Shown: piece after piece, positions 35,594-42,118 of the stretch
How the letters are laid out: every line of letters starts with the position of its first letter
How positions within the stretch are numbered: the stretch's first letter is position 1
Assembly: GCA_028689585.1 (NCBI GenBank)
Contig: JAQVCW010000009.1
Location: 38,314 to 102,313, forward strand
Length of the DNA: 64,000 nucleotides
Direction: 5' to 3'
Source of the DNA: Lachnospiraceae bacterium
GTDB lineage: Bacteria; Bacillota; Clostridia; Lachnospirales; Lachnospiraceae
Notes under the pieces: generated by a model
What the model was told of the DNA's origin: nothing
The model's database searches: none
What the model saw: only the letters and a program-made list of their open reading frames with translations
Program-made: the position numbers and the translations under genes

Positions 35594-35674
35594 AGTATAC
35601 CCTTTCCAAATCATATTTCCATTACAGCATTACATAAATGTTGTAATTCATGTATTAGTTAAAATAACTTCTCT

Positions 35675-35703
35675 ATTATAAAGAAATAGCGTCAGCTTTT
35701 CAA
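35675..35703 (-). promoter_or_regulatory. Promoter of aroC
   Basis: On the minus strand TTGAAA and TATAAT are 17 bases apart. Confidence 0.7.
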
Positions 35704-35753
35704 TAGAATTTCGTTTTAAATAGTGAAATTATTATGAACAGGTCTCTTTCGCG

Positions 35754-35782
35754 TTGACAAATAAAAACGGAATACTTATAAT
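35754..35782 (+). promoter_or_regulatory. Promoter of the rhomboid-like gene
   Basis: TTGACA-17-TATAAT, a perfect consensus promoter 32 bases before the start codon. Confidence 0.88.
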
Positions 35783-35814
35783 TAGGATTCAACGAATGAT
35801 AGAAAGGAAACGAT

Positions 35815-36651
35815 ATGAAATTTTTAAGCAAAATGGAACGGAAGTACGGGAGATATGCTATCCGTAATCTTCCAGCGATTATTATCGCATTGTACGCCGC
35901 CGGATATATTCTGTCATTATTTCAGGCAAATATATTGAGTTATTGTACCCTGGAGCCATATTATATTCTCCGAGGTCAGATATGGAGACTGGTTACCTGG
36001 ATCTTGGTTCCGCCTGGTTCACCGGACCTTTTTACGATTATTATGCTGTTTTTTTACTATTCGATAGGAAAAACACTGGAGCGGACCTGGGGAGCATTTC
36101 GGTTCAATGTATATATTTTTGGGGGATTGATCTTTACGGTACTGGGTTCTTTCCTGCTGTATTTTATCCTGGGGGGCGATGTGGCATTCGGTACCCTGTT
36201 CAGCACCTACTATATCAATATGTCCATTTTCCTGGCTTTTGCAGTCAGTTATCCGGATATGCAGGTACTTTTATACTTCATTATTCCGATTAAGATGAAG
36301 TGGATGGGGCTTTTGTATGGAGTGTTTATCATCTATGAATTTGTTGGCTCTACCTGGGTTGGCAAGGTGGCTATTATCGCTTCTCTGCTGAACTTCGTTA
36401 TTTATTTTCTGATGACCAGAAATTACCGGAGGGTTTCGCCCAAAGAAATTCATCGAAAGCAGGAGTTTAAGCGGGCGGTTGCGCAGGCATCCCCTTCTCC
36501 GAAAGCCGGACCGAAGCATAAATGCGTTGTGTGCGGAAGAACAGAACAAGACGGAGAACATCTGGAATTCCGCTACTGTTCAAAATGTGACGGTGATTAT
36601 GAATACTGTCAGGATCATCTGTTTTCCCATCAGCATATTCATAAGCAGTAA
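35815..36651 (+). CDS. Rhomboid-like membrane protein with C-terminal zinc ribbon, probably inactive as a protease
   Basis: A 278-residue protein. Rhomboid-type features are RGQIWRLVTWILVPPG and GKTLERTWGAFRFNVYIFGG, with six membrane helices to about residue 200. The serine-protease motifs are not seen: the TM4 position reads YINMSIFLAFA rather than GxSG, and TM6 (ASLLNFVIYF) has no His. The last 45 residues contain CVVCG and CSKCDGDYEYC, a likely zinc-binding module on the cytosolic side. It may be a pseudo-rhomboid that binds membrane clients. A strong promoter and a hairpin make it a single-gene unit. Confidence 0.78.
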   Translation: MKFLSKMERKYGRYAIRNLPAIIIALYAAGYILSLFQANILSYCTLEPYYILRGQIWRLVTWILVPPGSPDLFTIIMLFFYYSIGKTLERTWGAFRFNVYIFGGLIFTVLGSFLLYFILGGDVAFGTLFSTYYINMSIFLAFAVSYPDMQVLLYFIIPIKMKWMGLLYGVFIIYEFVGSTWVGKVAIIASLLNFVIYFLMTRNYRRVSPKEIHRKQEFKRAVAQASPSPKAGPKHKCVVCGRTEQDGEHLEFRYCSKCDGDYEYCQDHLFSHQHIHKQ

Positions 36652-36670
36652 CAGCATATGACACAACAAA

Positions 36671-36710
36671 AGCCGGGGCGAGTCTGACAGGGAGGTCAGA
36701 TTTCCCGGCT
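36671..36710 (+). terminator. Hairpin after the rhomboid-like gene
   Basis: AGCCGGG pairs with CCCGGCT, with inner TCTGAC/GTCAGA. It is followed by GTGGTGTTTT. Confidence 0.6.
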
Positions 36711-36784
36711 GTGGTGTTTTACAGAGAAAGAGCCTGCAGTGCCGGAACTGGCGGAGAATACAGTAAAAAATCAGAAAGAAAGAT

Positions 36785-39109
36785 GTGAAACAGTTGGAGA
36801 ATAAAGAAAAGATAAAGAGTAAAGAAAAGATAAAGAGTAAAGAAAAGACAAAGAGTAAAGAAGAGATAAAGAGTAAAGAAAAGATAATGAATAAAGAAAA
36901 AATTAAGGAAGACATAAAGAATAAAGAAGGTATAAAGAATAAAAAAGAACTTTGGAATTTTGAAAGAATAAATCTGATAAAGGCGGGCATTCTTCTGGTT
37001 ATTTTGCTGGCACTTACAGCGCTGGCCGCTAAGACAGAGGGGATGATGGGCTATTTTCTTCCATTGGCTGTGCTGCTTTCCCTGGCTGCGGCGGCAGTGG
37101 TACTGGTGAATTTCCGGTTTGGCAGGATTTTGAATATCATTTCCCTGCTGTTGATTCCCTTTGCAGCGTACTGCTGCCTGGAGTTTTACACGCATGTGCC
37201 CTGGGACATTTCACCGCTGATGACACTGATGAACTGTGTTTTCGTTTATCTGTTTTTTCTTGCCCTGTCCTTTTTGCTGGGCAGCTTCAATTGGGGATAT
37301 CGGATTTCCACTTTGCTGCTCCTGTTGATCGGCATTTCCAATTATTTTGTGGTGGAATTCCGTTCTGCTCCTATTGTGCCGTGGGATGTGTTTTCCATGG
37401 GGACGGCGGCATCCGTGGCAGACAATTATACCTATACCATTAGCTGGCGTCTGGTGTTTGTCGTTATGGGATTTGTGTTCCTGCTCCTGGCTTCCTCCAG
37501 AAATACTCTGAAGGTGAAGCTGTGGAAGGTTCGTATTCCCTGCTTTGTGATTGCGCTTGCTTTGCTGACGGGCTCGGCTGCAGCGATTCAGGAGAAGAGT
37601 GTGCAGGATTTGTTTGGCATGGATCAGACTCTGTTTACACCGAATGTCCGCTACCGGAATAATGGTTTTCTGGCTGCGTTCCTTGGCAATCTGCACCTGA
37701 TTAATGTGCAGGTGCCAGAAGGCTACTCCCTGGCAAAGGTGGAGGAGCTGCAGGAAAGCATTATCGAGAGCGAAAAAGAAAAGACAGATGAGACAAAGTC
37801 TGCTTCGACGGAAGAGACACTGCTGACAGAGGAATCCACCGATGGGACAGAAGCCGCTTCCTCGAAGGAGGAGGCTCAGACATCAGGGGCGCTGGCAGAG
37901 GCCTCGGCCGGAAAGACAACGGTATCAGAAGCAGATGAAGGAATTTCCGCGGAAGTATCTGCCACGTCTCCAAACATTATCGTGGTGATGAATGAAGCTT
38001 TTTCCGATCTGAGCGTGCTGGGAGAATTTAATACCAATGAAGATTATATGCCATTTTTCCATTCTCTGATGGAGGATGACAGCACCGCCAGCGGACATCT
38101 GATGGTGTCGGTAAAAGGCGGAAATACAGCGAATACGGAATATGAATTTCTGACCGGGGACAGTATGGCATTTCTGCCGGCGGGCAGTGTGGTATTCCAG
38201 CAGTACATACATGGGGATATCCCGGCTCTGCCTTCTTATCTGAAGAGCCTGGGCTACTCTACTACGGCAATTCATCCATATCTGGCATCCGGCTGGAACA
38301 GGAACATTGTCTATCCGGAATTGGGCTTTGATGAATTTCTGGATATTGATTCTTTTGAGAATCCGGAATATATCCGTAATTATGTCAGCGATGCTTCTGC
38401 TTTCGATAAGATCATTGAGAGCTTTGAAAGCAAAAAGCCCGGTGAAAAAAAGTTTATTTTTGAAGTGACGATGCAGAATCACAGTGGCTACAGCAAGGAT
38501 TATCCCGGATTTGAAGCATCGATCCAGCTCACCGATTTTAATGTGACCAGTACCAGCATCCAGGCGGCAGAAAAGTATCTGACCTTGATTCAATATTCGG
38601 ATACCGCATTTGAGAAGCTGATCCATTATTTTGAAAATGTGGGAGAGCCCACGATCATCGTTATGTTTGGTGACCATCAGCCCTCCGATTATATTACAAA
38701 CGTGATTTCCAGAATCACAGGTTATGATTCGGAAGCCTCACTGGAAGAAAATCAGAAATCTTATATGGTACCGTACGTGGTATGGAATAATTACGGACTT
38801 GAGATGAATGCGAATACGGATCTGACCAGCGTGAATTATCTGGCGGCGAATATACTTGACAGCACCGGAATGCCGCTGACCGAGTACCAGGAGTTCCTCC
38901 TTGGCATTCAGGATGAGCTTCCGGTGATCTGCGCCGGTGCCTATATTGACCGGGATGGAATTTATCACAATTATGCCGAAAAAGATGACGTCTTTGACTC
39001 CCTGCTGAATGATTACAATATTTTGCAGTACAATCATCTGACAGATGGAAAAAACAGAGTGGAGAGCCTGTTTACGGAGAGTGCGGCAGGCGAAGCAGCT
39101 ACGGAATAA
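36785..39109 (+). CDS. LtaS-like membrane sulfatase with a repetitive Lys-rich N-terminus
   Basis: A 774-residue protein. Residues 1-55 are Lys/Glu repeats (KEKIKSKE units), residues 60-275 hold about six membrane helices, and about 310-390 is a Glu/Thr/Ser-rich linker. From about 395 there is an alkaline-phosphatase-fold sulfatase domain: NIIVVMNEAFSDLSVLG, GGNTANTEYEFLTG with the likely Thr nucleophile, TMQNHSGYS and MFGDHQPSDY. The family includes lipoteichoic acid synthases and phosphoglycerol transferases. The start is GTG at 36785 with a weak ribosome site; ATG 36887 is an alternative that removes most repeats. Confidence 0.85.
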   Translation: MKQLENKEKIKSKEKIKSKEKTKSKEEIKSKEKIMNKEKIKEDIKNKEGIKNKKELWNFERINLIKAGILLVILLALTALAAKTEGMMGYFLPLAVLLSLAAAAVVLVNFRFGRILNIISLLLIPFAAYCCLEFYTHVPWDISPLMTLMNCVFVYLFFLALSFLLGSFNWGYRISTLLLLLIGISNYFVVEFRSAPIVPWDVFSMGTAASVADNYTYTISWRLVFVVMGFVFLLLASSRNTLKVKLWKVRIPCFVIALALLTGSAAAIQEKSVQDLFGMDQTLFTPNVRYRNNGFLAAFLGNLHLINVQVPEGYSLAKVEELQESIIESEKEKTDETKSASTEETLLTEESTDGTEAASSKEEAQTSGALAEASAGKTTVSEADEGISAEVSATSPNIIVVMNEAFSDLSVLGEFNTNEDYMPFFHSLMEDDSTASGHLMVSVKGGNTANTEYEFLTGDSMAFLPAGSVVFQQYIHGDIPALPSYLKSLGYSTTAIHPYLASGWNRNIVYPELGFDEFLDIDSFENPEYIRNYVSDASAFDKIIESFESKKPGEKKFIFEVTMQNHSGYSKDYPGFEASIQLTDFNVTSTSIQAAEKYLTLIQYSDTAFEKLIHYFENVGEPTIIVMFGDHQPSDYITNVISRITGYDSEASLEENQKSYMVPYVVWNNYGLEMNANTDLTSVNYLAANILDSTGMPLTEYQEFLLGIQDELPVICAGAYIDRDGIYHNYAEKDDVFDSLLNDYNILQYNHLTDGKNRVESLFTESAAGEAATE
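36803..36892 (+). repeat. Five 18-bp tandem repeats inside the LtaS-like gene
   Basis: Units AAAGAAAAGATAAAGAGT with one or two changes each (36803, 36821, 36839, 36857, 36875); decayed copies continue to about 36945. The unit is a multiple of three, so copy-number change keeps the frame. Confidence 0.9.
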
Positions 39110-39135
39110 TGGGCTGTACTTTCCTCAGGCTGTGA

Positions 39136-39272
39136 TTACGTTACCGTTCAGCTTTGAAATGAGGACGCTTTCCGGGTGGCTGCCCCAGGTATACCGCATG
39201 TGCACCTGCGGCATACCTGGGGCAGCCGCCCGGAAGCTGTGCGTCAAGTAAAAGGCTGAAATGTAACGTGAT
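39136..39272. repeat. Large hairpin repeat, full copy A
   Basis: About 137 bases fold end to end: GTTAC/GTAAC, TTCAGC/GCTGAA, GACGC/GCGTC and a 15-bp perfect stem starting GGCTGCCCC at 39178, capped by CCGC/GCGG. Related shorter copies lie at 40729-40793 and 41060-41117. It lies between the LtaS-like gene and lysA and may also end transcription. Confidence 0.8.
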
Positions 39273-39298
39273 TGCGATAAAAAATTATGCTTCGAAGG

Positions 39299-39327
39299 TT
39301 GACAGACCTGTCACCTTGAATTATAGT
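39299..39327 (+). promoter_or_regulatory. Promoter of lysA with a dyad over the -35 box
   Basis: TTGACA-17-TATAGT. The dyad TGACAG-AC-CTGTCA (39300-39313) overlaps the -35 box and could be an operator. Confidence 0.7.
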
Positions 39328-39391
39328 AACATCTGAATAAAGAAAGATTATATGACATAAATATACAGAGCAACAGGACAGGAGGAGACTT

Positions 39392-40660
39392 ATGAAAAAA
39401 CCATTTGTGAGTTATGAGCAGTTGAAAGAGATAACAAAAGAATTTCCTACCCCATTTCATCTCTATGATGAAAAAGGAATTCGCGAGAATGCAGAAAAAT
39501 TATATCAGGCATTTTCATGGAATAAGGGGTATCAGGAGTTTTTTGCGATAAAGGCGACACCGAATCCATTTTTGATCAATATCCTGAGAGATTATGGCTG
39601 CGGCTGTGACTGTTCTTCTATGACAGAACTGATGCTTTCAGAGGCAATCGGAGTAAAAGGGCATGATATCATGTTTTCTTCTAACGATACCCCCGCAGAA
39701 GAATTTGAAAAAGCAGCAGAGTTGGGCGCTATCATCAATCTGGATGATATTACCCATATCACTATTGTGGAACAGACGCTTGGAAAGCTTCCAAAAACTA
39801 TGAGCTGCCGCTTCAACCCGGGCGGAGTGTTCAAAATCAGCAATGGTATTATGGACAATCCGGGAGATGCAAAATATGGCATGACCGAAGAGCAGATTGA
39901 GGAAGCATTCCGGATCATGAAATCCAAGGGCGTGGAGGAATTTGGCATTCATGCATTCCTGGCCAGCAATACGGTGACAAACGAATATTATCCAATGCTG
40001 GCGAAGGTACTGTTTGAACTGGCCGTGAAGCTGCAGAAGCGGACCGGAGTCAAAATTAAATTTATTAATCTTTCCGGCGGAATTGGCATACCGTATCTTC
40101 CGGATCAGGAGCCCAATGATATCGCCGTGATCGGCGAAGGGGTAAGACGGATGTATGAAGAAGTGCTGACTCCGGCCGGCATGGACGATATCGCAATTTA
40201 TACGGAGCTGGGACGCTATATGATGGGACCTTACGGCTGTCTGGTCACCACAGCAATCAATGAAAAACATACGTATAAAGAGTACATCGGAGTAGATGCC
40301 TGCGCGGTGAACCTGATGCGGCCGGCCATGTATGGCTCTTATCACCACATCACTGTCATGGGAAAAGAAGATGCACCGGAAGATCATAAATACGATATTA
40401 CCGGTTCTCTCTGCGAAAATAATGATAAATTTGCAATCGACCGCATGCTTCCGGAAATTGCCATGGGCGATATTCTGGTCATTCATGATACCGGCGCACA
40501 CGGCTTCTCCATGGGCTACAATTATAATGGAAAGCTGAAATCAGCCGAAGTACTTCTGAAAGAGGACGGAAGTGCCCAGTTGATCCGACGCGCTGAGACA
40601 CCAAAGGATTATTTTGCCACCTTTGACTGCTTTGACATCTTGGATGGCATGAAATATTAA
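39392..40660 (+). CDS. lysA: Diaminopimelate decarboxylase
   Basis: A 422-residue fold-III PLP enzyme. The PLP lysine is in EFFAIKATPNP near residue 55, the phosphate-binding loops are NLSGGIG and ELGRYMMGPYG, and the substrate Cys is in GSLCENNDKFA. It converts meso-diaminopimelate to lysine. Carboxynorspermidine decarboxylase is a related alternative, but the length and motifs favour LysA. AGGAGGAG precedes the ATG. It has its own promoter and is followed by a strong hairpin. Confidence 0.87.
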   Translation: MKKPFVSYEQLKEITKEFPTPFHLYDEKGIRENAEKLYQAFSWNKGYQEFFAIKATPNPFLINILRDYGCGCDCSSMTELMLSEAIGVKGHDIMFSSNDTPAEEFEKAAELGAIINLDDITHITIVEQTLGKLPKTMSCRFNPGGVFKISNGIMDNPGDAKYGMTEEQIEEAFRIMKSKGVEEFGIHAFLASNTVTNEYYPMLAKVLFELAVKLQKRTGVKIKFINLSGGIGIPYLPDQEPNDIAVIGEGVRRMYEEVLTPAGMDDIAIYTELGRYMMGPYGCLVTTAINEKHTYKEYIGVDACAVNLMRPAMYGSYHHITVMGKEDAPEDHKYDITGSLCENNDKFAIDRMLPEIAMGDILVIHDTGAHGFSMGYNYNGKLKSAEVLLKEDGSAQLIRRAETPKDYFATFDCFDILDGMKY

Positions 40661-40680
40661 GCTTCCGAATACCGAAGGCT

Positions 40681-40714
40681 GTTCTCGTATAGGAGCACTT
40701 TCCTATACGAGAAC
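40681..40714 (+). terminator. Perfect 14-bp hairpin after lysA
   Basis: GTTCTCGTATAGGA pairs exactly with its complement around a 6-base loop. No T-tract follows, so it could also be a processing or stability structure. Confidence 0.6.
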
Positions 40715-40728
40715 AAGGAGATGATTGC

Positions 40729-40793
40729 AGTTCAGCTTTGAAATGAGGCCGCTTCCGGAAGCTGTGCGTCATTGAAAAAGCGGAACTTGTAAC
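40729..40793. repeat. Large hairpin repeat, short copy B
   Basis: Shares GTTCAGCTTTGAAATGAGG and GCTGTGCGTCA with copy A but lacks the inner 15-bp stem; the centre is the palindrome GCTTCCGGAAGC. Confidence 0.75.
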
Positions 40794-40821
40794 AAAAGTG
40801 CAGGCTGTGTAAAATAAATAC

Positions 40822-40850
40822 TTGATTTTACATCCTTTGTATGGTATTAT
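40822..40850 (+). promoter_or_regulatory. Promoter of tRNA-Leu
   Basis: TTGATT-17-TATTAT, 39 bases before the tRNA. Confidence 0.7.
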
Positions 40851-40888
40851 ATCAAATGTTGACGGTGCAAGCCGTATACAGCGCATAT

Positions 40889-40971
40889 GCCGGCGTGTCG
40901 GAATGGCAGACGAGGCAGACTCAAAATCTGTTGTGGGCAACCACGTATGGGTTCAAGTCCCATTGCCGGCA
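40889..40971 (+). tRNA. tRNA-Leu (anticodon CAA)
   Basis: An 83-base class II tRNA. The acceptor GCCGGCG pairs with TGCCGGC, the anticodon stem GCAGA/TCTGT encloses the loop CTCAAAA with anticodon CAA, and the T arm is ATGGG-TTCAAGT-CCCAT. A long variable arm with GTGG/CCAC fits Leu. The 3' CCA is not encoded. Confidence 0.95.
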
Positions 40972-40988
40972 TTATAAATCACGAAAGA

Positions 40989-41018
40989 TAAATCGACCGT
41001 AAGTCGGTTTATTTTTTT
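40989..41018 (+). terminator. Terminator of tRNA-Leu
   Basis: TAAATCGAC pairs with GTCGGTTTA (one wobble) around a 5-base loop, followed by seven T. Confidence 0.9.
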
Positions 41019-41059
41019 GCTCTGATATTAAAAAGAGCTCCTGTACGGGAACCGCCTTT

Positions 41060-41117
41060 GGCATACCCGGGGCAGCCCCCCGGAAGCTGTGCGTCAAGTA
41101 AAAAGCTGAACTGTCAC
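41060..41117. repeat. Large hairpin repeat, half copy C
   Basis: Matches only the right half of copy A (GGCATACC to GCTGAA and beyond) with a few changes; the left half is absent, so it can no longer form the long hairpin. Confidence 0.75.
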
Positions 41118-41174
41118 CTTTTGTTTTTATTATTTCCTTCTTTACGTTTCCTTTCTTATGATTCTGTGGTAAAC

Positions 41175-41448
41175 TATGCCTAGCTTACGAAGTAAGCGTG
41201 TGGCACGAATGCACAAAGTGCATGAGGTAATATGCCTAGTGTACTGACACATTCATATTCTGACTAATTCACTTGTCTATTTGTCCAGCAGACTGCGTTG
41301 TCATCAATCGACGATGCAACCGCATCGCCTCTTTCTTCCGCCTTGCTGCTGAACAAATATCCTGCGCGAATAGTTCAGAAATGAACATGTCAGTACACTA
41401 GCTTACGAAGTAAGCGTATGGCACGAATGCACGTAGTGCATGAGGTAA
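41175..41448. repeat. Two 56-bp tandem units, the second split by an insertion
   Basis: Unit 1 is 41175-41230; unit 2 is 41231-41239 plus 41402-41448. Each holds two mini-hairpins, CTTAC-GAA-GTAAG and TGCAC-NNN-GTGCA. More hairpins follow to 41512 (GCAAAC/GTTTGC; GTAATTGC/GCAATTAC). No gene is seen between the tRNA terminator and 41528. Confidence 0.8.
41240..41397. mobile_element. 158-bp MITE-like insertion
   Basis: The ends TGTACTGACA and TGTCAGTACA are perfect inverted repeats, and imperfect pairing continues for about 27 bases and, more loosely, through much of the element. CTAG flanks both sides (41236-41239, 41398-41401). Because CTAG is self-complementary the target duplication could be CTAG or just TA. 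It has no coding capacity and interrupts the second 56-bp unit. Confidence 0.82.
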
Positions 41449-41528
41449 ACGCAAACACCGCGTTTGCGCCTTGCGCAGGTAATTGCCTCAAACCGGAGCA
41501 ATTACGTTATTTTCAGGGAGAATTGCGA

Positions 41529-42041
41529 ATGAAGTGTATAGAAGCGCAGCAGCTTGTAAAACCTTATTTGGAGAAGCAGCTATCCGATAAAGAACTGGAG
41601 CATTTTCTGGATCATGTAGAGTCCTGTACGGAGTGTTATGATGAACTGGAAATTTACTATTCCATTTACAGCACGCTGGAGGAGCATGGCGAGAAAAAAG
41701 ATCCGGATGAGTATAATTTCAAGAAAAAACTAAATCAGGATTTAAAGGTGTCCAGGCGATATCTGCATTTGAGAAAAGCGTATCGTTTTTTTCGTTTTAT
41801 GATCGTGGCACTGGCTGAACTGCTGCTGGTGATCTCTGTGATTACCGGCATTGAGATGCTGGGGGAGAACGGGAGCAAGGGAACCACATTGTACCGGCTG
41901 ATCTATGGCGATCAGGGGGTAGTGCTTCCGGTGACACCGCTGACGGAGCCGGGACGGGAGGACAGACTGGGGACAGTCACCATTCCTATGGCAGAGACAG
42001 CTTCGCCGGAAACCGAAAAGGATGTGTCAGGTTCTCCATGA
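41529..42041 (+). CDS. zf-HC2 domain membrane protein (anti-sigma-factor-like)
   Basis: A 170-residue protein. The N-terminal zf-HC2 region has HxxxCxxC in FLDHVESCTECYDEL, and a single membrane helix lies at about 90-112 (MIVALAELLLVISVITGI). A Pro/Thr-rich C-terminus would be outside. Such proteins often hold an ECF sigma factor at the membrane, but no sigma gene is adjacent here. The ATG at 41529 follows AGGGAG. The stop codon lies inside the first hairpin of the repeat element at 42025-42101, ahead of polA. Confidence 0.8.
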   Translation: MKCIEAQQLVKPYLEKQLSDKELEHFLDHVESCTECYDELEIYYSIYSTLEEHGEKKDPDEYNFKKKLNQDLKVSRRYLHLRKAYRFFRFMIVALAELLLVISVITGIEMLGENGSKGTTLYRLIYGDQGVVLPVTPLTEPGREDRLGTVTIPMAETASPETEKDVSGSP

Positions 42042-42101
42042 AAACCTGACATGCAGCGTCAGCCCATTTGCCTCAGGCAAATTCAGGATGGGCTGATGTT
42101 C
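42025..42101 (+). repeat. Two-hairpin intergenic element, copy 1
   Basis: Hairpin 1: TGTCAGGTT/AACCTGACA, overlapping the zf-HC2 stop codon. Hairpin 2: TCAGCCCAT/ATGGGCTGA enclosing TTGCC/GGCAA. Copy 2 at 60865-60941 is nearly identical in hairpin 2 and has compensatory changes in hairpin 1. Confidence 0.85.
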
Positions 42102-42118
42102 AAAGATGGGAGCAAAGA

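Noticed and set aside
36803-36945. Possible CRISPR array
   Set aside because: The 18-bp units are contiguous with no spacers and lie inside a coding frame.
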